Shown in pieces: positions 27,010-36,204 of a stretch of DNA of 40,000 nucleotides (its first letter is position 1; every line of letters starts with the position of its first letter). The notes under the pieces were generated by a model. That model had not been told where the DNA came from and did no database searches. It saw only the letters and a list, made by a program, of their open reading frames with translations. The DNA is from Calditerrivibrio sp. Lineage in GTDB: Bacteria; Chrysiogenota; Deferribacteres; Deferribacterales; Calditerrivibrionaceae. The stretch lies in the NCBI GenBank assembly GCA_026415135.1, contig JAOAHS010000008.1, forward strand, positions 1-40,000, in the 5' to 3' direction. The position numbers and the translations under genes were made by a program.

Positions 27010-27963
27010 ATGAACCAGAACAGAAGGCTCCCCTTTTTCCCTATCACCTTTTTTGCTTCTGTTATGGGTTTAGGTGGATTTACCATAGCCCTGAGCAGAG
27101 TTAACGAAGTCTTTCAGCTTGGTCTTAAACCAATATTAGATATAATGTTATATCTTGTAACAATATGGTATTTTTTTATTCTGAGTACATACATAATGAA
27201 GTTTTTAAAGTATCCTCAAGAAGTTAAAAAGGATTTTGATCACCCCATAAAAATAAATTTTATACCTACATCATCAATAAGTTTGTTGCTTTTATCAATA
27301 GGTTACATAAACATATCAGAAGAAGTTTCCTTACTACTTTGGATAGCAGGCTCTTTACTACACCTAATTCTTCTACTTTTCATTATAAATAAGTGGTTTT
27401 TCAAAGACTTTAAAATAAACTTTAAAAATCCATCATGGTTTATCCCTGTAGTGGGGCCAATTCTGGTACCTATAAGCGGAGCAAATTACTCTCAAGAGTT
27501 ATCGTGGTTTTTCTACAGTATAGGCATAATCTTATGGTTACCTATGCTCTCTGTTCTAATGTTTAGGCTAATCTTTAACGATCCGATGCCAATAAAACTG
27601 CTACCAACATTAGCAATACTCCTTGCCCCGCCTGCTGTGGGGTTTATATCGTATGTAAAACTCACAGGTATGATTGATCCATTTGCAAAGATACTGTTCT
27701 ATTTTGGCGTGTTCACCTTTTTAATGCTCCTTACCTTTATAAAGCGATTTCTTAAAATACCATTTTTTCTATCCTGGTGGGCTTATACCTTCCCTCTTGC
27801 TGCCTTTACCATATCAAACATCTTGTATTATAAATTAACCGGTATCACATTTTTTGCTTACCTCTCCGGTGCACTTATGCTTTTGACAACTATAGTTGTA
27901 CTAATTGTTACGGTAAAAACCATAATATCTATCTCTAAAAAAGAGATCTGTGTAGAAGAATAA
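27010..27963 (+). CDS. TehA/SLAC1-family transporter
   Basis: This inner-membrane protein of 317 aa has about ten hydrophobic helices and belongs to the tellurite-resistance/dicarboxylate (TDT) family that includes TehA, Mae1 and SLAC1. Visible family features are FFPITFFASVMGLGGFTIAL at the N-terminus, the HPIKINFIPTSSISLLLLS segment, and WFIPVVGPILVPISG. Members are anion channels or C4-dicarboxylate carriers; the substrate is unknown here. The ATG has an AGAGGTG ribosome site. It stands alone between a terminator and the hrcA promoter, with its own promoter candidate. Confidence 0.88.
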   Translation: MNQNRRLPFFPITFFASVMGLGGFTIALSRVNEVFQLGLKPILDIMLYLVTIWYFFILSTYIMKFLKYPQEVKKDFDHPIKINFIPTSSISLLLLSIGYINISEEVSLLLWIAGSLLHLILLLFIINKWFFKDFKINFKNPSWFIPVVGPILVPISGANYSQELSWFFYSIGIILWLPMLSVLMFRLIFNDPMPIKLLPTLAILLAPPAVGFISYVKLTGMIDPFAKILFYFGVFTFLMLLTFIKRFLKIPFFLSWWAYTFPLAAFTISNILYYKLTGITFFAYLSGALMLLTTIVVLIVTVKTIISISKKEICVEE

Positions 27964-27989
27964 CCCATTGAAATCAAACAAAAAAAACC

Positions 27990-28017
27990 TTGACATCTTA
28001 CCATATATAGCTATATT
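27990..28017 (+). promoter_or_regulatory. Promoter of hrcA-grpE-dnaK
   Basis: A perfect TTGACA is followed after 16 bases by TATATT. The predicted transcription start falls on the first arm of the CIRCE element just downstream, the usual arrangement for HrcA repression of a vegetative promoter. Confidence 0.8.
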
Positions 28018-28022
28018 CATTT

Positions 28023-28049
28023 TTAGCACTTAACACTTGAGACTGCTAA
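28023..28049 (+). promoter_or_regulatory. CIRCE element (HrcA operator)
   Basis: Arms TTAGCACTT and GACTGCTAA flank nine bases. The consensus arms are TTAGCACTC and GAGTGCTAA, so each arm has one mismatch. It lies between the promoter and the hrcA start, indicating that HrcA represses its own operon and that heat stress relieves this. Confidence 0.9.
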
Positions 28050-28060
28050 CAGGTGATAAA

Positions 28061-29110
28061 ATGAACGACATCCTCAACGAAAGGGAAAAGATTGTATTAA
28101 AGATGATAGTAGAGGAATATATCCGTACCAGTGAACCTGTTGGATCACGTTTTATTTCAAAACATAGCCCTCTTGGGTTAAGCCCTGCTTCTATTAGAAA
28201 TGTGATGAGTGACTTAGAAGATAAGGATATGATAAAACAGACCTATATTTCATCCGGACGGGTTCCATCTGATACCGGATTACGTTACTATGTAGATAAA
28301 CTTATCTCAATAAAACCTTTCAATGAAAACCAAATAAAAGATGTCCTTGTGGGGAAGAGATTAAATTTGAAATCGGTTTTCGACGATATTACAAAAAAGT
28401 TAGGTGAATTAACAAACTCAGTTGGGTTTGTTGTTTCACCAAAGCTAAACAGTTCTTTCTTGAAGCATATCGAATTTATAAAATTAAATAAAGATAGCAT
28501 TCTTGCTATCATAGTAACACGAGCTGGAATAGTACACAATATCATTATAGAATCAGAAAATGAGATCAAAGAAAATGAGCTTACAATGATCAGTAACTAC
28601 CTGAACAAAAACTTTTCCAACCGCAGCCTTGGAGAACTAAAAGATGCTTTACGCCAAGAGATGTTGAACGACAAAGAAAAGATCCAGATGGTATATAACA
28701 AAATGCTTTCATTGAGTAAGTTAGTTTTTGAAGGTATAGATGATGAATACGAAATCATACTGCACGGCATAAACCATATAGTGACCCAGCCGGAGTTTAA
28801 AAAAGATCTTGATACATTAAAAGAGCTTTTAGAAATACTCGAAAGCAAACAAAAGATCTTAGATATTTTAAACAAACTTGTCACAAGACATGGCATCAAG
28901 ATCTTTATAGGTTCAGAGATCGGAGATAAGGTGGCTCAGGAACTTGGGGTAGTTCTTACCGAATACAAGAGAGGTAGCAATATAATAGGTATGTTAGGGG
29001 TAATAGGACCTAAAAGGATGCGATATCCGGAGGTCTTACCAATTGTTGACTATACATCCAAACTAATTACAAATATTCTTACTGAAATAGGAGGCGATGA
29101 TGAGCAATAA
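28061..29110 (+). CDS. hrcA: HrcA, heat-shock repressor
   Basis: HrcA binds CIRCE elements and represses the class I heat-shock genes; its activity depends on GroE. The product has 349 aa from the ATG at 28061, which follows an AGGTGA ribosome site. A longer frame from TTG at 28037 would begin inside the CIRCE element and is unlikely. An N-terminal winged helix (NEREKIVLKMIVEEYIRTSEPVGSR, shown here only as its start NEREKIVLKMI, and LSPASIRNVMSDLED) is clear, followed by the HrcA-type C-terminal domain ending in SKLITNILTEIGGD. It is first in hrcA-grpE-dnaK, overlapping grpE. Confidence 0.96.
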   Translation: MNDILNEREKIVLKMIVEEYIRTSEPVGSRFISKHSPLGLSPASIRNVMSDLEDKDMIKQTYISSGRVPSDTGLRYYVDKLISIKPFNENQIKDVLVGKRLNLKSVFDDITKKLGELTNSVGFVVSPKLNSSFLKHIEFIKLNKDSILAIIVTRAGIVHNIIIESENEIKENELTMISNYLNKNFSNRSLGELKDALRQEMLNDKEKIQMVYNKMLSLSKLVFEGIDDEYEIILHGINHIVTQPEFKKDLDTLKELLEILESKQKILDILNKLVTRHGIKIFIGSEIGDKVAQELGVVLTEYKRGSNIIGMLGVIGPKRMRYPEVLPIVDYTSKLITNILTEIGGDDEQ

Positions 29111-29717
29111 TAAAAACAGTAAACAGTTCAATAAAACTGAAGAACAGATAGAGAATGAAGAATGTTGTGCTCATGTAGAATGCTCTGTACAACAGGAGCA
29201 GAATCCTAACGAATCTGACACCCAACAACCAACAGAAAACATTTTAGACGAAAAAGATAAAATAATAGAGCAGCTTAGAACTGCTCTGGCAGAAGCTCAA
29301 GATACCATATTAAGGGTAAAAGCAGATGCTGAAAATTTTAAAAAGCGCCTAACAAAGGAATTTGATGAAAAACTAAAATTTGCTAACCAAAGTCTACTTA
29401 TGGACTTCATTGCTTTCGCTGATAATGTGGAAATAGCAATGAGCCACATTCAAAAGAGTGATGATGAAACCGTATGCAAAATAATTGAAGGGTTTGAACT
29501 CATTTTAAAGCAGTTTAAGGATATCCTTGCAAAACATGGGATGAGGGAGATCGATTGTCAAGTAGGGGATTCTTTCGATCCAAACAAACACGAAGCTCTA
29601 ATGTTAGACGCCCGTGAAGATTTTGAAAACAATGCCATCACTATGGTACTCCAAAAAGGATACACCCTAAACGATAGGGTTATCCGTCCAACCAAAGTAA
29701 AAGTAAATAAAAAATAA
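29100..29717 (+). CDS. grpE: GrpE, nucleotide exchange factor for DnaK
   Basis: GrpE releases ADP from DnaK. The 205 aa product has an acidic, Gln/Asn-rich and probably disordered N-terminus (residues 1-55) with three cysteines (C24, C25, C29), a long coiled coil (about 58-110), and the C-terminal family pattern DSFDPNKHEALM and DRVIRPTKVKV. Two consecutive ATGs exist at 29097 and 29100; the AGGAGG ribosome site is only two bases before the first but five before the second, so I choose the second. The gene overlaps the end of hrcA and precedes dnaK by 15 bp. Confidence 0.95.
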   Translation: MSNNKNSKQFNKTEEQIENEECCAHVECSVQQEQNPNESDTQQPTENILDEKDKIIEQLRTALAEAQDTILRVKADAENFKKRLTKEFDEKLKFANQSLLMDFIAFADNVEIAMSHIQKSDDETVCKIIEGFELILKQFKDILAKHGMREIDCQVGDSFDPNKHEALMLDAREDFENNAITMVLQKGYTLNDRVIRPTKVKVNKK

Positions 29718-29732
29718 ATAAGGAGAAACAAT

Positions 29733-31652
29733 ATGGGAAAAGTAATAGGTATCGACTTAGGTACTACAAACTCTGTTGTCGCAGTAATGGAGAATGGTCA
29801 ACCAAAAGTAATTATCAATGCCGAAGGGATGTCCACCACCCCATCTGTTGTAGCATTCACCGACAGCGGTGAAAGATTAGTGGGTATGCTTGCCAAAAGA
29901 CAAGCTATTACAAACCATGAAAATACTATTTTCAGTATTAAAAGGTTAATCGGTAGAAAATACGATTCCGCTGAAGTGGCAAAAGCGAAATCGCTTCTAC
30001 CCTATAAAATTGTCCCTTCAGATATAGGAGACGCATGGGTAGAGGTAAGGGGTAAAAAATACTCACCCCAAGAGATATCTGCAATGATACTTCAAAAGCT
30101 AAAAAAAACTGCAGAAGACTATCTGGGTGAGACAGTAACAGATGCCGTTATCACAGTACCAGCTTATTTCAACGATGCCCAAAGACAGGCGACAAAAGAT
30201 GCTGGTAGAATAGCAGGTCTAAACGTACTAAGAATCATAAACGAGCCCACAGCTGCAGCTCTCGCATACGGTCTTGACAAGAAAAAGGATGAAAAGATCG
30301 CAGTTTACGATCTCGGTGGTGGAACCTTTGATATCTCCATACTGGAATTAGGTGACGGTGTCTTCGAAGTAAAATCCACCAACGGCGATACCTACTTAGG
30401 TGGAGATGACTTCGATCAAAAGATCATAGAATGGCTCGTGGAGGAGTTCTTAAAAGAAACAGGGATTAACCTAAAAAACGACAAAATGTCTCTACAGCGT
30501 CTGAAAGAAGCCGCCGAAAAAGCAAAACACGAGCTTTCTACTGCACTGGAAACAGAGATCAACCTACCTTTCATCACTGCAGACCAAACAGGGCCAAAAC
30601 ACCTTGTGAAAAAACTTACAAGGGCAAAACTCGAATCCCTTGTTATCGATCTCGTGGAAAAAACACTCGAACCATGTAGAAAAGCACTAAACGATGCAGG
30701 CCTTACCGTAAAAGATATAGACGAAGTGATCCTTGTGGGTGGGATGACAAGGATGCCCCTTGTGCAGCAAAAAGTTAGGGAATTTTTTGGGAAAGAACCC
30801 CACAAAGGGATAAACCCCGATGAAGTTGTTGCAGTAGGTGCTGCTATACAGGCTGGTGTTTTGAAGGGTGAAGTAAAGGATGTTCTACTTTTGGATGTTA
30901 CACCCCTTTCACTTGGTATAGAGACATTAGGTGGTGTAATGACTAAGATCATCGAAAGAAATACCACAATCCCCACAAAGAAAAGTCAAATCTTTACCAC
31001 AGCAGCAGATAATCAACCATCCGTTACCATCCATGTATTGCAGGGTGAAAGGGAGATGGCCGCTGACAACAAGTCCATCGGTAGATTTGACCTTGTAGGT
31101 ATACCACCTGCCCCAAGAGGTGTTCCACAAATTGAGGTTACTTTTGATATAGATGCTAACGGTATTCTGAGCGTAACAGCAAAAGACTTGGGTACAGGCA
31201 AAGAGCAATCTATTAGGATCACACCAAGTAGCGGCTTGACAGAAGAAGAGATCAATAGGATGATAAAAGAAGCCGAGTTAAATGCCGAAGAAGATAGGAA
31301 GAAAAAAGAACTTGCCGAACTTAGGAATCAGGCTGATACCCTCATCTATACCACAGAAAAATCACTACACGAGCATGGATCTAAAATAGATGAGGCTACT
31401 AAAAATACTATTAATCAGGCATTGGATGAGCTAAAAAAGAACCAGTCATCGAACGACCCGGCAGTATTGAAGGCTTCAATTGAAAAACTTGCCAACGCTT
31501 CCCATAAGTTAGCTGAAGAGGTTTACAAGTCAGCTTCAAGCCATACTTCAGGGGAACAGACCCAAGATACCCACTCCAGCACTGGAAGCCAGACAAAGAA
31601 AGATAACGTTTACGATGCAGAATTTGAAGAGGTAAAAGACGATAAAAAGTAA
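29733..31652 (+). CDS. dnaK: DnaK, Hsp70 chaperone
   Basis: This is a complete Hsp70 of 639 aa. The ATPase domain (1-380) shows [52 protein letters not shown] and [15 protein letters not shown]. The linker [15 protein letters not shown], the peptide-binding domain and a helical lid follow, ending in the conserved tail [10 protein letters not shown]. It has an AAGGAG ribosome site. It is third in the hrcA operon, so HrcA/CIRCE regulation is expected. A 9-bp stem-loop separates it from dnaJ. Confidence 0.99.
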   Translation: MGKVIGIDLGTTNSVVAVMENGQPKVIINAEGMSTTPSVVAFTDSGERLVGMLAKRQAITNHENTIFSIKRLIGRKYDSAEVAKAKSLLPYKIVPSDIGDAWVEVRGKKYSPQEISAMILQKLKKTAEDYLGETVTDAVITVPAYFNDAQRQATKDAGRIAGLNVLRIINEPTAAALAYGLDKKKDEKIAVYDLGGGTFDISILELGDGVFEVKSTNGDTYLGGDDFDQKIIEWLVEEFLKETGINLKNDKMSLQRLKEAAEKAKHELSTALETEINLPFITADQTGPKHLVKKLTRAKLESLVIDLVEKTLEPCRKALNDAGLTVKDIDEVILVGGMTRMPLVQQKVREFFGKEPHKGINPDEVVAVGAAIQAGVLKGEVKDVLLLDVTPLSLGIETLGGVMTKIIERNTTIPTKKSQIFTTAADNQPSVTIHVLQGEREMAADNKSIGRFDLVGIPPAPRGVPQIEVTFDIDANGILSVTAKDLGTGKEQSIRITPSSGLTEEEINRMIKEAELNAEEDRKKKELAELRNQADTLIYTTEKSLHEHGSKIDEATKNTINQALDELKKNQSSNDPAVLKASIEKLANASHKLAEEVYKSASSHTSGEQTQDTHSSTGSQTKKDNVYDAEFEEVKDDKK

Positions 31653-31654
31653 CA

Positions 31655-31677
31655 AAGAGGTGGTAAAACCACCTCTT
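31655..31677 (+). terminator. Stem-loop between dnaK and dnaJ
   Basis: AAGAGGTGG pairs perfectly with CCACCTCTT around a five-base loop, two bases after the dnaK stop. The following bases are CCCCTTACTC, not a clean T-run, so it may terminate only partly or may protect the dnaK message. Confidence 0.65.
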
Positions 31678-31709
31678 CCCCTTACTCATCTTGTAAAACA
31701 ATTTTACAG

Positions 31710-31737
31710 TTGTTTTTGTCTGTATTTTTGATATAAA
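31710..31737 (+). promoter_or_regulatory. Candidate promoter of dnaJ
   Basis: TTGTTT and TATAAA are separated by 16 bases, with the -10 about 27 bases before the dnaJ start. The -35 is weak. Just upstream, TGTAAAA and TTTTACA (31692-31708) form an inverted repeat that could be an operator. Confidence 0.45.
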
Positions 31738-31763
31738 CATCTAACCCTGTTTCGGAGGTTATT

Positions 31764-32864
31764 TTGGCAAAAGACTACTATGAAATATTAGGTGTAAATC
31801 GAAATGCATCAGAGAGCGAGATAAAAAAAGCTTACAAGCAGCTCGCTCTAAAATATCACCCAGATAGAAACCCGGGCAACAAAGAAGCTGAGGAGAAATT
31901 TAAAGAGATAAGCGAAGCTTACAGTGTCCTGAGCGACCCCCAGAAAAGGGCCCAATATGATCAATACGGTCGCGTCCTCGATGGAAATCAGGGTTTTAGT
32001 GGAGCAGATGATCTCGGATCTATCTTTGAAGAGTTCTTTGGTGATGCCTTTGGTTCTTTTTTTGGAGGTTCCACAAGATCTAAAAATAGGCCCAGAAAAG
32101 GCTCAAACATAGAAATGGAGATAGAAATAGAATTTGAAGAATCCGCAAAAGGGGCAAAAAAACAGATAGTAGTTCCAAAAACTGTTACATGTAAAAGATG
32201 TGGGGGCACAGGTGCAGAACCTGGAGCCATCATCACTTGTCCAAGGTGTAACGGAACTGGACAGCAGGTCTATAGACAAGGCTTCTTCACCATGTCCACC
32301 CCTTGCCCAAACTGTCACGGTAGTGGTAAATTTATAAAAGAAAGGTGCAACGAATGCAAGGGTGAGGGTACCATAAGGGAAAGAAAAAATATTGAGATAA
32401 AAATCCCTGCAGGTATAGAAGATGGAATGATATTAAGGGTCTCTGGTGAAGGTAACAACGGTATAAACGGCGGCCCAAACGGGGACCTTTTTGTTAAAAT
32501 AAATGTCAAACAACATAAATTCTTTGTAAGAAAGGGTAGAGATCTTCATCTTGAACTACCTATATCCTTTATTGATGCCATCTTAGGGAAAGAGATCAAT
32601 ATCCCCACACTTGATGGAAGCGAAACGATTAAAATAAAACCCGGATCCCAACCTGATGACACAATTATACTAAAAGGTAAAGGTTTTCAAGATGTAAACG
32701 GATACGGTTTGGGCAATATGGTGGTGACACTAAAAGTGGTTCTTCCCACAAATATAAACAAAACCCAAAAGGAGCTTCTTGAAAAGTTTGTGGAATGCTC
32801 AGATGAAAATACATACAAAAAACACAAATCCCTCTTTGAAAGAATAAAGGAGTTTTTTAGCTGA
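31764..32864 (+). CDS. dnaJ: DnaJ, Hsp40 co-chaperone
   Basis: DnaJ delivers substrates to DnaK and stimulates its ATPase. The 366 aa product has the J domain with [16 protein letters not shown], a Gly/Phe-rich stretch (about 70-105), and four zinc repeats in order: [24 protein letters not shown] and CNECKGEG. The C-terminal peptide-binding domains follow. The start codon is TTG, fixed by the family N-terminus ([10 protein letters not shown]) and by a GGAGG ribosome site five bases upstream. It is separated from dnaK by a stem-loop and a promoter candidate, so its control may differ from that of hrcA-grpE-dnaK. Confidence 0.98.
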   Translation: MAKDYYEILGVNRNASESEIKKAYKQLALKYHPDRNPGNKEAEEKFKEISEAYSVLSDPQKRAQYDQYGRVLDGNQGFSGADDLGSIFEEFFGDAFGSFFGGSTRSKNRPRKGSNIEMEIEIEFEESAKGAKKQIVVPKTVTCKRCGGTGAEPGAIITCPRCNGTGQQVYRQGFFTMSTPCPNCHGSGKFIKERCNECKGEGTIRERKNIEIKIPAGIEDGMILRVSGEGNNGINGGPNGDLFVKINVKQHKFFVRKGRDLHLELPISFIDAILGKEINIPTLDGSETIKIKPGSQPDDTIILKGKGFQDVNGYGLGNMVVTLKVVLPTNINKTQKELLEKFVECSDENTYKKHKSLFERIKEFFS

Positions 32865-32870
32865 TATAAT

Positions 32871-34175
32871 ATGAAAAATCTACTGATAGTTGATGATGAA
32901 CAAAATCACAGGCTAATGCTCCGTCTTCATCTAAAAGATCATGGGTTTGTCATACATGAAGCAGACAATGGTTTTGAAGCCTTAACTATAATTGAAAACA
33001 ATAAAATAGATATTATCCTCCTTGATATAAAAATGGATATTATGGATGGACTTACCTTTCTTCATAAAATAAGATCGGAAGGAATCGATATACCAGTGAT
33101 TATGATCTCCGCCTTTGATAACGCCAAGTACGCAGTGGAATCCCTCAAGCTTGGTGCAGCTGATTATATCACTAAACCCGTGGACATAGATCAACTGATC
33201 AAAATTATCAAAAAATTAATACAAACCAATCCTACTGTAGAGCAAACTACATTTCTCTCCGATTATGTTTTTGACGGTATTTATTCAGAAAGAGGTTTGG
33301 GTAAAGTTATCTCTTTGCTAAAAATGGTTGCCCCCACAGATGCAACCGTATTGATAACAGGTGAATCCGGCACAGGTAAAGAGCTCATTGCAAAATCGAT
33401 ACATAAAAACTCCCCCCGCTCAAAAGGCCCTTTTATAGCAGTAAACTGTGCCGCTTTAAATGAAAATATCATAGAAAGCGAGCTCTTTGGTCACGAGAAA
33501 GGGGCTTTTACTGGTGCCATATCCCAGAAAAGAGGCAAATTTGAATTAGCTGACAAAGGCACAATATTTCTTGATGAAATTGGTGAAATACCACAACATA
33601 TTCAGGTAAAACTGTTACGTGTTTTACAGGAAAAAGTCATCGAACGGGTAGGCAGCGAAAAATCGATAAAAGTGGATGTTCGTATTGTGGCAGCTACCAA
33701 TAGAGACCTAAAAAAGCTCGTAGAAAAAGGTGACTTTAGAGAAGATCTCTATTTCAGGCTCAATGTTTTCCCCATTCACTTACCACCTTTAAGAGAAAGG
33801 TATGAAGAGATCCCTTTACTCATAGATTTTTTCATCAAAAAGTACTCAACAAATTTTGGCAAAAATATAAAGGGATACACCGAAACATTTTGTAATAAGC
33901 TAAAAAATTATCACTTTCCGGGTAATATCAGGGAGCTTGAAAACATCATCGAACGCGCCATCATTTTATCAAAAAATGACATACTGGATGAGTCTCTACT
34001 ACCAGATCTCGATCTACGTAACAATTCGGATCTTTTAATAAAAAACAACGAAAAACAACTCATTTTAAAGGCCTTAGTAGATGCAAAATACAATAAAACA
34101 AAGGCTGCAGAAATCTTGGGCATTTCGAGAAGAACTCTACACAACAAAATAAAAGAATACAAATTAGAGGTTTAA
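32871..34175 (+). CDS. NtrC-family sigma-54-dependent response regulator
   Basis: This 434 aa activator works with RNA polymerase carrying sigma-54. The receiver has phosphoacceptor D52 (IILLDIKMD) and K102 (ITKPV). The AAA+ domain has Walker A GESGTGKE (164-171), the sigma-54 contact loop GAFTGA (211-216), Walker B TIFLDEIGEI (231-240) and the R-finger region FRLNVFPIHLPPLRER. A Fis-type helix-turn-helix ends the protein (KTKAAEILGISRRTLHNKI). No sensor kinase is adjacent, so input and targets are unknown. It starts 6 bp after dnaJ with no clear ribosome site and ends one base before argH. Confidence 0.95.
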   Translation: MKNLLIVDDEQNHRLMLRLHLKDHGFVIHEADNGFEALTIIENNKIDIILLDIKMDIMDGLTFLHKIRSEGIDIPVIMISAFDNAKYAVESLKLGAADYITKPVDIDQLIKIIKKLIQTNPTVEQTTFLSDYVFDGIYSERGLGKVISLLKMVAPTDATVLITGESGTGKELIAKSIHKNSPRSKGPFIAVNCAALNENIIESELFGHEKGAFTGAISQKRGKFELADKGTIFLDEIGEIPQHIQVKLLRVLQEKVIERVGSEKSIKVDVRIVAATNRDLKKLVEKGDFREDLYFRLNVFPIHLPPLRERYEEIPLLIDFFIKKYSTNFGKNIKGYTETFCNKLKNYHFPGNIRELENIIERAIILSKNDILDESLLPDLDLRNNSDLLIKNNEKQLILKALVDAKYNKTKAAEILGISRRTLHNKIKEYKLEV

Positions 34176-34176
34176 T

Positions 34177-35562
34177 ATGGCAAAAGAAAAGTTGTGGGGT
34201 GGTAGGTTTAATCTTACCACAGACAAATTAGCAGAGGAGTTCAATGCCTCAATACATTTTGATAAAAATCTTTACCCATACGATATAGAGGGCAGTATAG
34301 CCCATTGCAGGATGCTTGCAAAACAGGGTATCATAACAAAGGAAGAATCTGATCAGATTATAAACGGCCTTAAAATCATAAAGGAAGAGATCGAAAATGG
34401 GCAATTTGTATTTAAAACAGAAGATGAAGATATCCACATGGCCGTTGAAAAACGGCTCAAAGAGCTGATAGGCTCCCCAGCAGGCAAACTCCACACAGCA
34501 AGAAGTAGGAACGATCAGGTGGCTACTGATTTCAGACTATTTTTAAGAAGCAATATAGATGAGATACAAAAAAGCCTCAAACAACTCATGTCAACCATTA
34601 TAACAAAAGCCGAATCCCACCTGGAAGTTATCATGCCCGGCTACACACATTTACAAACTGCACAGCCTATTCTGTTTTCCCACTGGATAATGGCCTATTT
34701 CCACATGCTATTAAGGGATTTTCAACGCTTTGATGATTGTAAAAAAAGGCTAAACTACTCCCCCTTAGGTTCTGGTGCCTTAGCAGGAACAACCTTTAAT
34801 ATCGATCGTTTCTTTACTGCCAAAGAGTTGGGCTTTGAAGCACCAACAGAAAACAGTATAGATTCTGTAAGTGATAGAGATTTTGCTTTAGAGTTTCTTT
34901 CAGCTGCCTCCATCTGTCAGATGCATCTATCACGTTGGGCAGAAGAGCTTATAATATTTTCATCATCTGAATTCAAATTTATTGAGTTTTCTGATGATTT
35001 TTGTACAGGTAGTAGCATTATGCCCCAAAAGAAAAACCCAGACATGGTGGAACTAATAAGAGGTAAAACCGGTAGAATCTATGGCAACCTTATCTCTTTA
35101 CTTACGACGATGAAAGGTCTACCCCTTGCCTACAACAAAGATATGCAAGAGGATAAAGAGCCTGTCTTTGATGCGGTAAATACACTGCTTACATCGCTGA
35201 AGATATTTGCCCCAATGATATCAAAAATGAAGATCAACTCGGAGAAAATGTACCGATCTGCACAGTTAGGATACGCTACAGCCACAGATTATGCTGACTA
35301 CCTCGTCACGAAAGGGATCCCCTTCAGGGAAGCCCATCACATCGTTGGCAAAACAGTAGCCTACGCAATCAGCCAAGAAAAAGATCTTTCAGAACTTACT
35401 TTAGGGGAATTCAAGCAGTTTACTGATGTAGTGGATGAAGGGGTTTTTGAAGTAGTTACAGTGGAAAGCTGTATATCGAAAAGGAAGTCCTACGGTGGCA
35501 CAGCCAAAGAATCTGTCCAACTCCAGATAGATAACGCGAAAAAAATACTAACTTCTTTATAG
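34177..35562 (+). CDS. argH: Argininosuccinate lyase
   Basis: ArgH splits argininosuccinate into arginine and fumarate, the last step of arginine synthesis. The 461 aa product has the usual length. LWGGRFNLTTDKLAEEFNAS at the N-terminus, TARSRNDQVATDFRLF, PGYTHLQTAQPI and the fumarase/aspartase-family signature GSSIMPQKKNPD are all present. It starts one base after the sigma-54 activator gene, with a ribosome site inside that gene. No other arg genes are in the window. Confidence 0.98.
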   Translation: MAKEKLWGGRFNLTTDKLAEEFNASIHFDKNLYPYDIEGSIAHCRMLAKQGIITKEESDQIINGLKIIKEEIENGQFVFKTEDEDIHMAVEKRLKELIGSPAGKLHTARSRNDQVATDFRLFLRSNIDEIQKSLKQLMSTIITKAESHLEVIMPGYTHLQTAQPILFSHWIMAYFHMLLRDFQRFDDCKKRLNYSPLGSGALAGTTFNIDRFFTAKELGFEAPTENSIDSVSDRDFALEFLSAASICQMHLSRWAEELIIFSSSEFKFIEFSDDFCTGSSIMPQKKNPDMVELIRGKTGRIYGNLISLLTTMKGLPLAYNKDMQEDKEPVFDAVNTLLTSLKIFAPMISKMKINSEKMYRSAQLGYATATDYADYLVTKGIPFREAHHIVGKTVAYAISQEKDLSELTLGEFKQFTDVVDEGVFEVVTVESCISKRKSYGGTAKESVQLQIDNAKKILTSL

Positions 35563-35577
35563 AGATACACTTTAAGC

Positions 35578-35606
35578 TTGACAAGTTTGTAGTTTTGTTG
35601 TATCGA
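35578..35606 (+). promoter_or_regulatory. Promoter of the TetR-efflux operon
   Basis: TTGACA is followed after 17 bases by TATCGA, which is a weak -10. The predicted start of transcription falls in the palindrome immediately downstream, consistent with a repressed promoter. Confidence 0.6.
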
Positions 35607-35607
35607 T

Positions 35608-35621
35608 TGACTAATCAGTCA
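35608..35621 (+). promoter_or_regulatory. Likely TetR-family operator
   Basis: TGACT and AGTCA form an inverted repeat around AATC. It sits between the -10 and the start codon of the TetR-type gene, a classical place for autoregulation; TGACT/AGTCA half-sites are common in TetR operators. Confidence 0.65.
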
Positions 35622-35634
35622 CATGGAGTAGCAG

Positions 35635-36204
35635 ATGACAAAAAACCTATACCCAGATAAAAAAAGATTACTCATGGATGCAGCCTTAGATGTTTTTTCA
35701 GAAAAAGGTTTTTGGTCCACCAAAATATCTGATATCGTTCAAAAAGCAGATTTAGCACAAGGCACATTCTATCTTTACTTTAAAAACAAAGAGCACCTTT
35801 TTAAGGAGATGCTTTTATCTCTACATTACGAGTTTTCAGAAGATCTGGACAGTATCTTTAGTGAGCCTCAGAAAAATCTATGTTCCATACTTGCCAAGAA
35901 AATGATCATAAACTTTTTTGAAAGAAAAAAGATTATAAAGGTATTCCTTTACGAAGTTTTGAGTTTAGGTGCTGAATTCTCAGATTTGTACTACTTTTTC
36001 AGGGAAAATAGCCTAAAATATTTTGAAAAGGCTGTCAAAATAGACTACCCTTCATTAAACGAATCCACAGTAAAGAAAAAAGCATTCATATTAGGAGCTT
36101 TACTAAAAGCAATACTCGATTTTTATATCCTCAGAGAAGAAAAGTCTTTTGAAGAGGTCATAGATATTTTTTTAGAATATATGCAAGAGGTGCTCAGCAA
36201 ATGA
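35635..36204 (+). CDS. TetR-family transcriptional repressor
   Basis: The protein has 189 aa with the TetR N-terminal helix-turn-helix (LLMDAALDVFSEKGFWSTKI, then IVQKADLAQGTFYLYFKNKEHLF). The C-terminal ligand domain is helical and unrecognised, as usual. It is first in an operon with three efflux genes and overlaps the TolC-like gene by four bases (ATGA), so it most likely controls that operon through the palindrome at 35608-35621 and senses a substrate of the pump. The ligand is unknown. Confidence 0.93.
   Translation: MTKNLYPDKKRLLMDAALDVFSEKGFWSTKISDIVQKADLAQGTFYLYFKNKEHLFKEMLLSLHYEFSEDLDSIFSEPQKNLCSILAKKMIINFFERKKIIKVFLYEVLSLGAEFSDLYYFFRENSLKYFEKAVKIDYPSLNESTVKKKAFILGALLKAILDFYILREEKSFEEVIDIFLEYMQEVLSK

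Noticed and set aside
28037-28060. TTG start for hrcA at 28037
   Set aside because: It falls inside the CIRCE element, while the ATG at 28061 has a good ribosome site and the family N-terminus.
30416-30976. 186-codon minus-strand frame inside dnaK
   Set aside because: A shadow of the dnaK coding frame; composition is Ser/Thr/Phe-rich as expected for antisense of a conserved gene.
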